Origin: Pirellula sp. SH-Sr6A
GTDB taxonomy: Bacteria > Planctomycetota > Planctomycetia > Pirellulales > Pirellulaceae
DNA: 64,000 bases
Assembly (NCBI RefSeq): GCF_001610875.1
Contig: NZ_CP011272.1
Coordinates: 2,523,988 to 2,587,987 of the forward strand
Reading direction: 5' to 3'
Positions 11,392-21,887 of the stretch are shown here, piece by piece. The translations under genes and the position numbers were made by a program. Numbering within the stretch: the stretch's first letter is position 1; each line of letters opens with the position of its first letter. Under the pieces are notes generated by a model that saw only the letters and a list, made by a program, of their open reading frames with translations, was not told the DNA's origin and ran no database searches.

Positions 11392-11883
11392 ATGACGGAT
11401 ATTTATCAGTTCCAAGCCAAAGGGATCGACGGATCCCCGATCTCTCTCGATCGTTATCGAGGACGCGTCCTCCTCATTGTCAACGTCGCTAGCCACTGCG
11501 TCTTTACCAAGCAATACAACGCATTGCAGGAGCTTCATCAGAATTATTCGGATCGCGGTCTCTCGGTTCTCGGATTCCCATGCAATCAGTTCGGGAATCA
11601 AGAACCCGGTAGCGATGAAGAAGTGAAATCATTCTGTGAACTCCATTACCATGTCGCTTTCGATCTGTTCTCCAAGGTCGATGTGAACGGTCCGCATGCT
11701 GATCCCATCTTCCAATACCTCAAATCCCAAGCGCCCGGGTTGCTAGGATCGGAGTCGATCAAGTGGAATTTCACGAAATTCCTGGTGGGACGCTCGGGCA
11801 ATGTCCTGCGCCGATACAGTTCAATGACCACGCCCAAGCAATTAGAATCGGATATCGAGTCCGCGCTGAACGAGACCGTTTGA
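11392..11883 (+). CDS. Glutathione peroxidase-like thiol peroxidase
   Basis: Reduces hydroperoxides, in bacteria of this type usually with thioredoxin. The peroxidatic Cys is Cys36 in NVASHC; GFPCNQFGNQEPG (61-73) and KWNFTKFLV (124-132) supply the Gln, Trp and Asn of the catalytic tetrad. The usual NVASKCGFT is here NVASHCVFT, a mild variation; there is no selenocysteine. At 163 aa it is full length. It lies 8 nt after the desaturase gene, consistent with coupling of pigment synthesis and lipid-peroxide defence, though that link is inference from spacing. Confidence 0.93.
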   Translation: MTDIYQFQAKGIDGSPISLDRYRGRVLLIVNVASHCVFTKQYNALQELHQNYSDRGLSVLGFPCNQFGNQEPGSDEEVKSFCELHYHVAFDLFSKVDVNGPHADPIFQYLKSQAPGLLGSESIKWNFTKFLVGRSGNVLRRYSSMTTPKQLESDIESALNETV

Positions 11884-11905
11884 TCCCAAAACCCCACCGA
11901 TTCGA

Positions 11906-13009
11906 ATGACCCATCCCCCCGCTCCTCGCTCCCTGACAGCATTAGCGGTCGAAGAGTCCGTTCGCCAATGCATCGCCAGTGGAACATGGCGATGCTACTC
12001 GGGTCCCAACCTGGAACGACTGGCCAAGTGGTTTTGTAGCACGCTCGGCCATCGTCATGTCCGCTTCTGTTCGTCGGGAACCCTCGGTATTGAACTGGCT
12101 CTCCGCAGTTTGCATTTGCGTCCCGACGAGGAAGTCCTTCTATGCGGCTATGACTATCCTGGTAACTTTCGTGCCGTGGAGGATAGCGGCGCCCGAGTGG
12201 TACTCTCCAATCCGTCCCCCGCGCTGCAATGGTCGCTCGATATCGATGTATTAGAACAATCCGTTGCATCTGAGACAAAAGCGATAATCGTCAGTCACTT
12301 GCATGGTGAATTGGCCCCAGTGCAAAGAATCGTCCCCTGGGCGCACCAGCGAGGCATCACCGTGATCGAGGACGCGTGTCAAGCCACGGGAGCGATGCTT
12401 CAAGGTCGTCCGATTGGAAGCTGGGGAGATCTAGCGGTCTTCAGCTTCGGTGGCAGCAAACTGGTTTCTGCAGGCCGAGGAGGGGTAGTGTTGACTTCAA
12501 ACGATTTGTTAGCACAACGCATGACCTGCTTCTGCGAAAAAGGTAATGACGCGTTCGCCATGTCGGAATTGCAAGCCGCTGCGATTGTTCCGCAATGCGA
12601 GAGACTCGCGACAGACCACCGTACCCGCCAGCAGAGTGCTCAACAACTTTGGCAGACCCTCTCGAAATTCCACTGGCTTCGTTTGCCTCGCATGGACGAG
12701 ATGGATGCTGAAGCAGCTTATTACAAACTAGGAATGCTGTGCGATTTCGACGCTATCGATCGGGATCGAGAACGAATTTTGACAAAGTGGCAGGAGGGAG
12801 CTCTCCAAGTGGGGAAAGGCTTTCCTGGATTTGCCAGCCGTTCACGAAAAAGGTATCGTTCGGTCGATTCGATGGAGAGGTCAGGTAGCGTTGCGGCGTC
12901 CACGATTGTGATACACCACGCCCACTTGCTCGATCCGTTGACGGGGGAGGTGTCGGTGAGGCGGATCATCGATGCGTTTGAAGAACTCGAAAAGGAATTC
13001 CAAGCGTGA
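11906..13009 (+). CDS. DegT/DnrJ/EryC1/StrS-family PLP aminotransferase
   Basis: PLP enzyme of the sugar aminotransferase family. Visible: SSGTLGIELAL (57-67) that binds the cofactor phosphate, IEDACQATGA with Asp156, and SFGGSKLVSAGRGG with the Schiff-base Lys185. These enzymes normally aminate a nucleotide-linked keto sugar; the actual substrate is unknown. The stop overlaps the GTG start of surE by 4 nt (GTGA). The 22-nt gap from the peroxidase gene suggests one transcript. No dehydratase or other sugar-nucleotide gene lies nearby, so its pathway is not evident. Confidence 0.85.
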   Translation: MTHPPAPRSLTALAVEESVRQCIASGTWRCYSGPNLERLAKWFCSTLGHRHVRFCSSGTLGIELALRSLHLRPDEEVLLCGYDYPGNFRAVEDSGARVVLSNPSPALQWSLDIDVLEQSVASETKAIIVSHLHGELAPVQRIVPWAHQRGITVIEDACQATGAMLQGRPIGSWGDLAVFSFGGSKLVSAGRGGVVLTSNDLLAQRMTCFCEKGNDAFAMSELQAAAIVPQCERLATDHRTRQQSAQQLWQTLSKFHWLRLPRMDEMDAEAAYYKLGMLCDFDAIDRDRERILTKWQEGALQVGKGFPGFASRSRKRYRSVDSMERSGSVAASTIVIHHAHLLDPLTGEVSVRRIIDAFEELEKEFQA

Positions 13010-13743
13010 AGCTGCTGCTGACAAACGATGATGGAATGGATGCCGAAGGACTGCAGGAATTGGCTCGATTGCTACGCGTAGAACACGAATGCTGGGTCGT
13101 CGCGCCCGATCAAGGACGCAGTTGCTGCAGCCACTCGGTAACCAACGCAGAACCGCTCAAACTGAGGCAACATGGAGAACGAGAGTGGGACCTTTCCGGT
13201 ACCCCTGCCGATTGTGTACGCGTGGCGATCCATTGCCTGAACTTCAAACCCGATTATGTACTCTCGGGAGTCAACCACGGTGGAAATTTAGGAGTCGATA
13301 CTCTCTACAGCGGAACGGTGTCGGCGGCCCGCGAAGCCTCCATGCTCGGAATTCCGGCTGTAGCCCTCTCCCAGTACATGCGGCGCGATATTGCGAAGGA
13401 TTGGGCCCAGTCCGCATTCCGAGCCCGTCGCGTCCTAGAACACTTGTGGCTCGACCCACCGGTGGAAGGTACGTTTTGGAATGTGAATTTGCCGGCGATC
13501 GTCCCGGAAGAAGTGGTGGGGACGGTACACTTTCCTATCTCGTTTTGCGATACAGAACATTCTCCGCTTCAATTTCACTTCACGCCCTACGAAACAGCGA
13601 ATCCAGAGCTGTTGGGTGGGAACTCGGTTAGGACATTTCTGTACCAAAGCAATTACCAGACTCGTCCCAGACAAGACGGCAGCGATGTTTCCTTATGTTT
13701 CGCTGGACATGCCACGGTGACGAAACTCAAATCATTCGGTTGA
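13006..13743 (+). CDS. surE: 5'/3'-nucleotidase SurE
   Basis: Metal-dependent nucleoside-monophosphate phosphatase. The N-terminal TNDDG gives the metal ligands Asp8 and Asp9; APDQGRSC supplies Ser39 and SGVNHGGNLG supplies Asn90, completing the SurE metal site. 245 aa is normal. The start is GTG at 13006, inside the stop region of the aminotransferase gene (GTGA overlap), so translation is coupled. In most bacteria surE neighbours pcm or umpA; that context is absent here. Confidence 0.95.
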   Translation: MKLLLTNDDGMDAEGLQELARLLRVEHECWVVAPDQGRSCCSHSVTNAEPLKLRQHGEREWDLSGTPADCVRVAIHCLNFKPDYVLSGVNHGGNLGVDTLYSGTVSAAREASMLGIPAVALSQYMRRDIAKDWAQSAFRARRVLEHLWLDPPVEGTFWNVNLPAIVPEEVVGTVHFPISFCDTEHSPLQFHFTPYETANPELLGGNSVRTFLYQSNYQTRPRQDGSDVSLCFAGHATVTKLKSFG

Positions 13744-13778
13744 ATCCAACCTCTGCTCTTTTTTGAAAGACCTCTCTC

Positions 13779-14690
13779 ATGAAGTTGTCACACTGTCTCC
13801 CATTCTTGCTCGCTCTAGGGTTGATCGCTTCAAGCCCACTATTGGGGCTTCAAACGATACACGCGCAACAAAAAGGTGCACCACGCGCTCTGTTTGCGGC
13901 CGACTATCAAAAGAAAATCGCTGCCGTCATCAATGCCGACGGTTCGGTTCGGTGGAGCCTGCCTATTCGAGATATCCACGATGCTCAGCCACTCCCCGGC
14001 GGAGATTGGTTGCTTCAAACCCACTTTGGCGAAGTTCGACGCATCGACTCAGCGGGCAAAGAGAAATGGGTCTACACCCCGAAGCCAGAATCAGGAGTCG
14101 AACGGGTCGAAATCCACGCATTCCAATATCTGCCTAAAAGCAAAGAGTGGATGATCGCCGAAAGCGGAAACACACGAATCCTCTTGCTTGATGAAAATCG
14201 TTCTCTCAAGAGCAAAATTCCACTCCAAGTTTCCAAACCGGATCCCCATCGCGATACACGATTGGTTCGACATACCCCCCAAGACACTTTCCTCGTTTGC
14301 CATGAAGCCGACATGCTGATCCGGGAATACAACCGGGATGGCAAGATCGTATGGGAATACCCGGTCGGCAAGAAAGCCTATTCGGCTGTCCGACTGGCCA
14401 ACGGCAATACGCTGATTGGAACGGGAGATGGTCACAGCGCGATCGAAGTTTCGCCAAGCAAGGAAATTGTTTGGCAAGTCGGTGAGAACGACCTCCCCGG
14501 GGTAAAGCTCGCTTGGATCACCATGGTCCAACGACTTCCTTCGGGTAACACTTGGATCGTTAACTGCCATGCAGGACCTGAGAATCCACAAATCGTCGAA
14601 GTCAGTCCGGACAAAAAAGTAGTTTGGTCGTTCCTGGACTTTGAACGTTTTGGAAACTCCCTCCCCGTCGCATTACCGGTAATCGAGTAA
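13779..14690 (+). CDS. Secreted beta-propeller protein (PQQ/NHL-like repeats)
   Basis: A signal peptide (MKLSHCLPFLLALGLIASSP, cleavage probably after IHAQ) precedes about 270 residues of repeated blades: each has a W- or Y-containing strand, a DADG/DSAG-type turn and LPGGDWLL / LANGNTLIG / LPSGNTWI strands, roughly every 45-50 residues. This is the pattern of PQQ-like or arylsulfotransferase-type propellers; I see no catalytic His pair for sulfotransfer. Probably a periplasmic binding or scaffold protein. It follows surE by 35 nt and ends 13 bp short of the convergent oxidoreductase gene. Confidence 0.75.
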   Translation: MKLSHCLPFLLALGLIASSPLLGLQTIHAQQKGAPRALFAADYQKKIAAVINADGSVRWSLPIRDIHDAQPLPGGDWLLQTHFGEVRRIDSAGKEKWVYTPKPESGVERVEIHAFQYLPKSKEWMIAESGNTRILLLDENRSLKSKIPLQVSKPDPHRDTRLVRHTPQDTFLVCHEADMLIREYNRDGKIVWEYPVGKKAYSAVRLANGNTLIGTGDGHSAIEVSPSKEIVWQVGENDLPGVKLAWITMVQRLPSGNTWIVNCHAGPENPQIVEVSPDKKVVWSFLDFERFGNSLPVALPVIE

Positions 14691-14703
14691 CGCTGGCGAA
14701 GGA

Positions 14704-16344
14704 CTACTTCGGCGCAACGAGCTGATAGGTAAGATAGCCACCCGACAGATTGCAAACCTCGAATCCATGTTGCAGAAGGATGCGAGTCGCAATGTAGCCG
14801 CGCTGCCCGACGCGGCAGTACACGTAAATGGGCTGGTCCTTTGGCAGCCGATCCAACGAACTTCGCAGCTGGTCGACAGGAAGTAGCATCGCACTAGGGT
14901 AATGCCCTTGCTCGAATTCCGAGGGATCGCGAACGTCCACAACGAAGGCGTTCGTATCCTGCATAATATCGGACCAATGAGCGATCGGATGATCTCCTCG
15001 AAGAACACCGGCTGCGATGAAGCCCGCCATGTTGATCGGATCTTTGGCAGATCCGAATTGGGGGGCGTACGCCAACTCGACTTCTTCGAGGTCGACCACC
15101 GTCATTCCAGCTTGAATGGCCATCGCGAGGACATCGATTCGCTTATCGACTCCCTCTCCTCCCACGATTTGGGCTCCGAGTATTTTTCCGGTCTCGGGTG
15201 CAAAAAGTAGCTTCATGCACATGCCCTGCGCACCCGGGTAGTAGCCCGCGTGATGGGCAGGATGCAGATAGATTTTTTGGTAGGGGAGTTGGCATCGCAG
15301 CAAGGTGCGTTCGGTAGCCCCTGTCGCAGCGGCGACGCACTGAAAAGCGCGGACGATGGCCGTTCCTTGCGTTCCTCGGTATCGGAGAGAGCGACCGAGG
15401 GCATGGTCCGCAGCAATTCGTCCTTGCCGGTTGGCAGGCCCTGCTAACGCGATCTGCGCTCGCGATTTCAGAACAAAGTCTTCGACTTCGACGGCGTCAC
15501 CCACGGCGTAAATATTCGGGTCGGAGGTTTGCATGACGTCATTCGTGACAATTCCGCCGCGCGTTCCGATCTCAAGTTCCGCTTGAACTGCCAAGTGATT
15601 CTCGGGGCGCACACCGATGCCAATCAGCACCATGTCCGTGGCGATCTCGCCACCATTCTGCAGGGTAACATGCAGCTTTCCTGCATCGCTCCGCTTGATC
15701 TGACTCGCAGTGGTCCCCAAGTGAAGCTGCACTCCGCGTTCTTGGAGCTGGCGTTCGATCGGCGTGGTCATCTCCTTGTCCATCGTCCCGAGAACTTGAT
15801 CGGTCAATTGAACAAGGTGGGTGCGAACACCTCGATGCACCAAATTCTCGACGACTTCCAAGCCAATGAATCCGGCCCCGATCACCACGGCGTCCCGGAT
15901 ACCGGAATCGACGAGCCCGCGAATACCATCAACGTCGTCGAGCGTTCGCAGGGTGTAGACGTTGGGTAACTCAGAACCTGGGAACGGGGGGCGAATCGGT
16001 GACGCTCCCGGTGAAAGGATTAACTTGTCGTACGACTCGAGAACGATCTCCCCGGTCTTTTGATTCTGCAATTTGATTTTCTTTTCATCTCGCAGGATCT
16101 CGATCGCGTTTGTCTCCGTTCGAACATCAATTCGAAACCGATCTTGCAATCTCTGGGGAGTCGTAACGATTAGCTTTTCACGTTGCCGGATCGCGTCTCC
16201 TATGTAGTAAGGGAGGCCGCAGTTCGCAAACGATACGTGACGTCCCCGTTCGACTAAAACAATGTGCGCATCTTCGGATAATCTCCGAGCACGCGCGGCG
16301 GCAGAGGCACCTCCGGCGACGCCACCGACAATCACCAATTTCAT
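14704..16344 (-). CDS. CoA-disulfide reductase with C-terminal rhodanese domain
   Basis: Flavoprotein disulfide reductase of the CoADR-RHD (Npsr/Cdr) type. The FAD motif VIVGGVAGGASAAARARR opens the protein; the single active-site Cys42 lies in SFANCGLPYYIG; AVVIGAGFIGLEV near residue 185 binds NAD(P)H. The C-terminal domain from about residue 450 is a rhodanese with loop Cys510 in YVYCRVGQRGY. Such fusions reduce CoA disulfide, CoA persulfide or polysulfide. The gene is downstream of an ArsR regulator on the same strand (72-bp gap), the arrangement of persulfide-sensing operons. Ends close to the convergent propeller gene. Confidence 0.92.
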   Translation of the reverse strand: MKLVIVGGVAGGASAAARARRLSEDAHIVLVERGRHVSFANCGLPYYIGDAIRQREKLIVTTPQRLQDRFRIDVRTETNAIEILRDEKKIKLQNQKTGEIVLESYDKLILSPGASPIRPPFPGSELPNVYTLRTLDDVDGIRGLVDSGIRDAVVIGAGFIGLEVVENLVHRGVRTHLVQLTDQVLGTMDKEMTTPIERQLQERGVQLHLGTTASQIKRSDAGKLHVTLQNGGEIATDMVLIGIGVRPENHLAVQAELEIGTRGGIVTNDVMQTSDPNIYAVGDAVEVEDFVLKSRAQIALAGPANRQGRIAADHALGRSLRYRGTQGTAIVRAFQCVAAATGATERTLLRCQLPYQKIYLHPAHHAGYYPGAQGMCMKLLFAPETGKILGAQIVGGEGVDKRIDVLAMAIQAGMTVVDLEEVELAYAPQFGSAKDPINMAGFIAAGVLRGDHPIAHWSDIMQDTNAFVVDVRDPSEFEQGHYPSAMLLPVDQLRSSLDRLPKDQPIYVYCRVGQRGYIATRILLQHGFEVCNLSGGYLTYQLVAPK

Positions 16345-16416
16345 CCAACTACCTCATCCTTCGAACCACGGGAGGGACTCGATCGACCGACAACTTCACA
16401 GAAACTTGTTTAAGGC

Positions 16417-16833
16417 TCACGAAGCGCTTGCTTGAAATTTGTTCTCAATACAACACATGATGTTCGCCAACTCCGGTTCGATCACTCGGTAATACGCAAA
16501 TCGTGCTTCCTTGTCGCAGCCCAGAAAACCGCACCGCTGTAACAACTTCAAGTGCTCCGAAGTTTGGCTGGGGGAAATCCCACAGCGTTCTGCGATCTCC
16601 CCAACGGTGCAACGCTCCGTAAGCAGCAACTGCACGATCTGGAGACGCACCGGGTGCGCCAACACCCGAAGACACTCTGCCGCATGCTGCCATGCCTTCA
16701 AAGAAAGGACGGGTCGGTTGTTCTGGGCGATCACCGGCCCCGGGACGCTGGGCATCGGTGGTTGGGAACTTGGATTTGTCATTTTCTTACTTCGAATCAA
16801 TGTGTCGATAGCTGGCGATATGTCAATACACAA
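16417..16833 (-). CDS. ArsR-family transcriptional regulator
   Basis: Winged-helix repressor: RVLAHPVRLQIVQLLL, ERCTVGEIAERCGISPSQTSEHLKLL (helix-turn-helix) and LGCDKEARFAYYRV (wing). The frame is open to 16833, but the ATG at 16782 (MTNPSSQPP) is an equally likely start. It carries six Cys: two flanking the HTH, two in RCGFLGC and the pair MCC near the C-terminus. This could serve thiol or metal sensing, but I cannot match it to a defined site. Located just upstream of the CoADR-rhodanese gene, which it probably controls, possibly in response to sulfane sulfur as in BigR/SqrR (inference). Confidence 0.88.
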   Translation of the reverse strand: MCIDISPAIDTLIRSKKMTNPSSQPPMPSVPGPVIAQNNRPVLSLKAWQHAAECLRVLAHPVRLQIVQLLLTERCTVGEIAERCGISPSQTSEHLKLLQRCGFLGCDKEARFAYYRVIEPELANIMCCIENKFQASAS

Positions 16834-16842
16834 TTCCTAGAG

Positions 16843-16861
16843 CCTTCGATCGCAGCGAAGG
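16843..16861. promoter_or_regulatory. Inverted repeat between arsR-like gene and pepF
   Basis: CCTTCG-N7-CGAAGG, a perfect 6-bp inverted repeat 10 bp upstream of the first possible ArsR start codon, in the divergent intergenic region. Position and symmetry suit an operator for the ArsR protein, but this is a short match and no second copy was seen. Confidence 0.3.
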
Positions 16862-16963
16862 TGAAGGGATCCTATCTTGAGCTGCTACTAAGAAAATACG
16901 TACTCTGTAAACTCTTGAATTGTGGCTCGACGACAGGACTTACGAACAGAAAGACACTGCGAA

Positions 16964-18757
16964 ATGGACAATCCTAACCGATCCGAAGTTCCCGTTGCGG
17001 ACACATGGGACCTAAGTAGCCTGTTTCCCAAAGATGAAACCTGGAACGCAGCCCTTGCTGAATTCGAACAACTTATACCGGGCTTTGCGCCATTTGCAGG
17101 GAGACTCGGGAGCTCGCCCGAGGTGTTGGCGCAATGCCTGGAATTCGATTGCCGCGTCGACCACTTGGCCGAACGGATCGGCGTTTACGCTTCCCTGCGT
17201 ACCAGCGAGAACCAAACCAACAGTACCTATCAAGGCTATTTGGCACGGTACTACTCGGCCGCGACGAAAGCCGGACAAGCTGCGAGTTTTATCCGCCCCG
17301 AGATCTTGAGTATCCCTCAAGATCGATTGCTCTCATTCCTGGAGCACCCGGCCCTCGCCCCCTTCAAACTGGTTCTCGAACGAATCAATCGCTTTCGTGC
17401 CCACACCCTCAGTCAGTCCGAAGAACGACTGATGGCCATGCAAGGAGAAATGGCTCAGACAGCCAGCAAGGCATTCCGCCAACTCAATGACGCCGACTTG
17501 AAATTTGGGAAAATCAAAAACGAGAAAGGGGTTGAGCAAGATCTGACGAACGCATCATTCAGCTCGTTTCTCATTTCCCCCGATCGCGATGTCCGCCGCA
17601 ACGCGTTTCATCAGTACTATGCCGAGTTCGAAGCGCACGAGAATACGCTCGCAGCCACCTTAGCTGGCAGTGTCCATACAGACGTCTACTATGCCAAAGC
17701 GAGAAACTATCCGAGCGCTCGCGAGAGCTCCCTCTTCGGTGATAACGTTCCCGTCAGTGTCTACGACAACCTCATCGCATCGGTTAGGAAGAATTTGCCC
17801 GCTGTCCATCATTACTTCGAGCTGCGCCGAAGAAAGATGGGGCTTGCCGACATCCATCATTACGACACTTACGTCCCTATTCTCGCGGACCGCCAAACAC
17901 ACTACACCTGGGATCAAGCAGTCGATGTTGTTTTGGATTCGCTGCAGCCGCTCGGATCCGAGTATGGCAAAACTCTCGAAGCAGGGTTACGAGGCCGTTG
18001 GTGTGATCGCTACCCGAATAAAGGCAAACGAAGTGGTGCCTTTAGCAGCGGAGCGTACGACAGTGATCCGTTCATCTTGATGAACTACAAGCCGACGGTT
18101 TTGAACGATGTGTTCACCTTGACGCACGAGGCGGGGCATTCGATGCACACCTATTACTCGTCAAAGAATCAACCCTTTCATTACTACAGCTACACAATCT
18201 TCGTTGCGGAAGTTGCTTCGACGTTCAATGAGCAATTGTTGGCAAAGTATCTGATCGATCGAGCGAGCACGAAGGAAGAGCGTGCGGCATTGATCAATCA
18301 TGAAGTCGATAGCATTCGTGCCACGATCGTTCGCCAAACCATGTTCGCAGAGTTTGAAAAGATCGTCCATGAGATGGCTGAGGCGGGCGAGCCTCTCACT
18401 GTCGCTTCGATGCGCCAAGCCTATCGCGAACTCCTAGAAGCCTACTTTGGTCCAGACTTCGCGCTGGACGATCAGCTCTCGTTGGAATGCTTCCGTATTC
18501 CACACTTCTATAACGCATTCTATGTTTACAAATACGCGACCGGACTTTCCGCTGCCATCGCCCTCTCCCGGAGGGTCCTCCAAGGTGGACCTCAAGAACT
18601 GGATGACTATATGAGTTTCCTCAAGGGAGGCTGCTCGAAGGATCCACTCGATCTGCTTCGTGGTGCGGGAGTCGACATGAGCCAACCTGAGCCAGTCGAC
18701 ATTGCTCTCACCGAGTTCGGCAAACTGGTGCAAGAGCTCGATGAGCTACTTGTCTGA
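16964..18757 (+). CDS. pepF: Oligoendopeptidase F (M3 metallopeptidase)
   Basis: Cytoplasmic zinc endopeptidase cleaving short peptides. Zinc motif HEAGH at residues 388-392 ([14 protein letters not shown]), with [10 protein letters not shown] downstream giving the third ligand Glu. An N-terminal helical region ([13 protein letters not shown]) is typical of PepF. The frame is open from a GTG at 16922, but the ATG at 16964 gives the family N-terminus. About 597 aa, normal. Its 3' end overlaps the convergent sulfatase gene by 12 nt. Confidence 0.95.
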   Translation: MDNPNRSEVPVADTWDLSSLFPKDETWNAALAEFEQLIPGFAPFAGRLGSSPEVLAQCLEFDCRVDHLAERIGVYASLRTSENQTNSTYQGYLARYYSAATKAGQAASFIRPEILSIPQDRLLSFLEHPALAPFKLVLERINRFRAHTLSQSEERLMAMQGEMAQTASKAFRQLNDADLKFGKIKNEKGVEQDLTNASFSSFLISPDRDVRRNAFHQYYAEFEAHENTLAATLAGSVHTDVYYAKARNYPSARESSLFGDNVPVSVYDNLIASVRKNLPAVHHYFELRRRKMGLADIHHYDTYVPILADRQTHYTWDQAVDVVLDSLQPLGSEYGKTLEAGLRGRWCDRYPNKGKRSGAFSSGAYDSDPFILMNYKPTVLNDVFTLTHEAGHSMHTYYSSKNQPFHYYSYTIFVAEVASTFNEQLLAKYLIDRASTKEERAALINHEVDSIRATIVRQTMFAEFEKIVHEMAEAGEPLTVASMRQAYRELLEAYFGPDFALDDQLSLECFRIPHFYNAFYVYKYATGLSAAIALSRRVLQGGPQELDDYMSFLKGGCSKDPLDLLRGAGVDMSQPEPVDIALTEFGKLVQELDELLV

Positions 18758-20356
18758 TTCCCGAACAGGTCCGGAAAGAGGCGGGGACTCGAAGTAGTCC
18801 CCGCCGTTTTGAACCCGAGGATCGCCCGTTCGCTCTAGCTCTTGCATCAACCTCGCGTGCAACTGCTCACGGACTTTTGCATAATCGGAATCGCCCGCCA
18901 CATTGCGGGTTTGGTTTGGATCTCGATTTAAATCGTACAGCTCCGATTGAGGCCGCTTGCCGTATACCCACTCAAAATGGGATCGCCACTCCGGGTCATG
19001 GCGGTGCTGCACCAACCATGCCTTGGTGGGCCCCGCGTCTTCATCTGGTAGTGTTACACGCGTCACATCGGTCAATTCCTTCAACGTGGGCTCTCGACCA
19101 TCCTCCAACCGATAGGGATCTCCAAGTGGCCAACGATCGGGTTCGAAATTGAGGATGTAAAGATAGTCGTCGGTTCGTATCGCGCGTTGCGGATAGGGTT
19201 TGAAATCCGCCCGCGCATTCTCAACATGCCTCTCTCGACCGACAAATACTGCGTCGCGTGCGGGCTCGCATTTGCCAGATTTGGACGATTGCAAAATGCC
19301 CATCAAACTCCGACCGGTCATCGTTGATGGAATCGGCACTCCGGCTGCTTCTAAGAAGGTAGGAGCCAGGTCTGTGAGACTCACCAAATCGTCGATCGAG
19401 CGATTCGCAGGCGCCTGGCCCCATCGCATGATGAGTGACACGTTGGTTCCAAAGTCGTAAAGATTGCACTTCCCGTGCGGGAACCCAGGTGGCCCATGGT
19501 CCCCAGAAATGACAATGAGAGTATTGTCTAATTCGCCGGTTTCCTCCAACCTTCGGATCAACCGACCCACCGCAGCATCGAAAGCAGCGATCTCACCGAA
19601 GTAATCGCATAGATCCTCGCGCACTATCGGAACATCGGGAAGAAAGCTGGGCATCTTCCCTTCAAGTTGGTCCGGGTCGAATCCCCACAAGGCTTTACCG
19701 GATCCTTGAGTCCACTGCCGATGAACATTAGTTGGACCAAACCAATAACAAAACGGTGCACCTTCAGGTCTGGCATTTAAGAACGCATTGAAGTTCGCAT
19801 CGACCTGGCGAAGGATCTGCTCCTTGGCGTCCGCCAACGCGACGCCTTCTTGGAGTGCCTTCGTGACACTTTGCGAGAACTGATTGATCTTGCCCCCGGC
19901 CTTTTCGAAAGCATGTTTCCCAGCTCCGTAGGGAGCATCGTTGGGTGTTCCGGGGCCCCACACTTTGTACGTTTCCCCAATGTGATAGCCGCTATCTCGC
20001 AGGAGCAAGGGATAGGCTGGAATCGCGGGATCCCATACCGCACCCCGCAGGATCGCGCCGCGGCCGGTGCGCCAAAAATGCTGACCGGATAAAAGTGCGC
20101 TTCGGCAAGGAGTACAACTCGGAGCCGACACGAATGCCTTCCGGAACAATACTCCCTCGCGGGCCAAGCGGTCGATGTTGGGTGTTTTGACAAAGTCGTT
20201 CAACGTCCCGGGACCATCGGCTTGGGCATAGATACTCGCGAACCTCCCCCAGTCATCTGCGAAGGCGAAGAGGATGTTGGGACGCTTTTCCTGTTCCGCA
20301 CCCGCAATCGACGCGAACACCAGGAAGAACGTCCATCCGATCACTATTCTGAACAT
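18746..20356 (-). CDS. Sulfatase (Cys-type, formylglycine-dependent), secreted
   Basis: Hydrolyses sulfate esters, probably on marine polysaccharides. From the ATG at 20356 there is a signal peptide ([20 protein letters not shown]), then [14 protein letters not shown] with the calcium-binding Asp pair and the sulfatase signature C81-T-P-C-R85, whose first Cys is converted to formylglycine. [14 protein letters not shown] carries further metal and sulfate ligands. 536 aa. The open frame continues 64 codons upstream but that stretch overlaps pepT and is not sulfatase-like. The chosen start overlaps the end of pepT by 13 nt, so it is the last gene of the TPR-pepT-sulfatase operon. High sulfatase counts are a planctomycete trait. 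Confidence 0.93.
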   Translation of the reverse strand: MFRIVIGWTFFLVFASIAGAEQEKRPNILFAFADDWGRFASIYAQADGPGTLNDFVKTPNIDRLAREGVLFRKAFVSAPSCTPCRSALLSGQHFWRTGRGAILRGAVWDPAIPAYPLLLRDSGYHIGETYKVWGPGTPNDAPYGAGKHAFEKAGGKINQFSQSVTKALQEGVALADAKEQILRQVDANFNAFLNARPEGAPFCYWFGPTNVHRQWTQGSGKALWGFDPDQLEGKMPSFLPDVPIVREDLCDYFGEIAAFDAAVGRLIRRLEETGELDNTLIVISGDHGPPGFPHGKCNLYDFGTNVSLIMRWGQAPANRSIDDLVSLTDLAPTFLEAAGVPIPSTMTGRSLMGILQSSKSGKCEPARDAVFVGRERHVENARADFKPYPQRAIRTDDYLYILNFEPDRWPLGDPYRLEDGREPTLKELTDVTRVTLPDEDAGPTKAWLVQHRHDPEWRSHFEWVYGKRPQSELYDLNRDPNQTRNVAGDSDYAKVREQLHARLMQELERTGDPRVQNGGDYFESPPLSGPVRESDK

Positions 20357-21576
20357 GTCGACCACAGCCCCAGCAAACAAATTCCATGCTCGATCGCTTG
20401 CTCGATCTGATCGATCGATGCAAATTCGCGTGTCGAATGAATATTGTACTGCCCGACCGAGAGGTTGGGCGTAGGGACACCCATCGCGGTGAGCAACGCT
20501 CCATCGGTACCGCCCCGTATGCGATCCCGACGAAATGGATACCCGCATTTCTCGAAGGCCTTCTCCGCGAGCTTTACCGTCTCCGGTCGGCTTCGAATTC
20601 CGTCCGCCATATTGCGGTATTGTTCGGTAACCTCGATATGGACCGACAATCCGGGTATGGTCCGCGAGACGGATTGGCCATGCGCTTTGAGTAGATTTGC
20701 GTAGTTCGATAGCATCGCAGTATCAAAGGAGCGTAGAAGCACTTGTACTTTGGCCTCCGCGACACCGCCATCGAAGTGATACGGGTGCATAAATCCTTCT
20801 CGTCCCTCGGTGGATTCAGGAGAGTCGCTCGCGGCAGGCATCATGGACAAGAATTGCGCGGCCCCCCGAAGCGCATTGATCATCTTCCCCTTTCCAACCG
20901 AAGGATGGGTATTGCGTCCAAGAAACCGAACCGTGGCTAAATCCGCAGAGAACGTTTCTTCGTCAATGGTTCCCGCTCCACCCCCATCCAAGGTATAGCC
21001 GGCGATCGCACGGATCTGCTGACGCTGGATGCGAGACGTACCTCGACCGATCTCTTCATCGCAGGTAAACAGGATTTGAACAGGCCCGTGCGGCAAGCTC
21101 GGTTGCTCAACAAACCGCTGGACGATCTCCATGATTGCCGCGACCCCTGCTTTATCGTCCCCCCCAAGCAGAGAGGTTCCGTCGGTGGTGATCAACGTGT
21201 GACCAGCCAGTGCTCCCAATTCGGGAGTGTTATCTGGGGTTATCCAATCCCCGCTGGCCAGCTCAATGCGACCGCCATCGTATCGATCAATTCGATGCGG
21301 AATGCACTTGCCAGATGCTTCCGGGGAAGTGTCTAGATGCGCATTCAATAGGATGGGTGAGGCGTTTGGCACATTGCCCGGCAACCAACCCCACACCAAT
21401 CCGTGCTCATCCTGGATGACTTCTTCCAGCCCCAATGCGGCGAGCTCGTCTCGAAGCCGTTTTCCGAGCACTCGCTGGCCCTCGCTGCTGGGATAGCGAT
21501 CGGTGTCCGGATTCGCGGTGGTATCGATCGAAACATAAGCGAGAAATCGATCGATCAACCTTTCTCGCAGATTCAT
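20344..21576 (-). CDS. pepT: Peptidase T (tripeptide aminopeptidase, M20B)
   Basis: Dinuclear zinc aminopeptidase removing N-terminal residues from tripeptides. Metal ligands are visible in LNAHLDT (His80, Asp82), LLGGDDKAG (Asp140/141) and [10 protein letters not shown] (catalytic Glu174, ligand Glu175), with GGTDGALLT and a C-terminal His in the typical places. 410 aa. ATG overlaps the stop of the upstream TPR gene (ATGA), and its own end overlaps the sulfatase start, so the three are tightly coupled. Confidence 0.94.
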   Translation of the reverse strand: MNLRERLIDRFLAYVSIDTTANPDTDRYPSSEGQRVLGKRLRDELAALGLEEVIQDEHGLVWGWLPGNVPNASPILLNAHLDTSPEASGKCIPHRIDRYDGGRIELASGDWITPDNTPELGALAGHTLITTDGTSLLGGDDKAGVAAIMEIVQRFVEQPSLPHGPVQILFTCDEEIGRGTSRIQRQQIRAIAGYTLDGGGAGTIDEETFSADLATVRFLGRNTHPSVGKGKMINALRGAAQFLSMMPAASDSPESTEGREGFMHPYHFDGGVAEAKVQVLLRSFDTAMLSNYANLLKAHGQSVSRTIPGLSVHIEVTEQYRNMADGIRSRPETVKLAEKAFEKCGYPFRRDRIRGGTDGALLTAMGVPTPNLSVGQYNIHSTREFASIDQIEQAIEHGICLLGLWSTCSE

Positions 21577-21887
21577 TTTCCGAGCTCCGATAGCAACTCA
21601 CCCATCTCGCTGGCTGCATGAAGATCGTTTTGCTTGCGAGCCTCCTCGATGCCGACTCGCAAGACGCTACGGGCCTCTTCAACTTGTTCTGTTTCGGACA
21701 GTTGTTGAGCTACCATCAGAAACGCGGGGACGAAAGGGGGGGACGTTTTCTCGATGAGCCCCTTAAGCAACTCGATGCTCTTTTCGGATTGGTCCAGCTT
21801 GCGATATTCCATCGCCAAGGTGTAACGCAGAAACGTATCCTCCGGCTCCGTCTCGAGCATGGCCAGAATCTTTTCAAGTCGCGACAT
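21573..21887 (-). CDS. Small TPR-like helical protein
   Basis: 104 aa, all-helical, with two to three degenerate tetratricopeptide motifs (DTFLRYTLAMEYRKLDQSEK; VPAFLMVAQQLSETEQVEEA). First gene of the operon with pepT (4-nt ATGA overlap). A G-rich stretch (AGGGTGGGGA) precedes the ATG and may act as ribosome binding site. Probably a protein-binding adaptor; partner unknown. Confidence 0.8.
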   Translation of the reverse strand: MSRLEKILAMLETEPEDTFLRYTLAMEYRKLDQSEKSIELLKGLIEKTSPPFVPAFLMVAQQLSETEQVEEARSVLRVGIEEARKQNDLHAASEMGELLSELGK

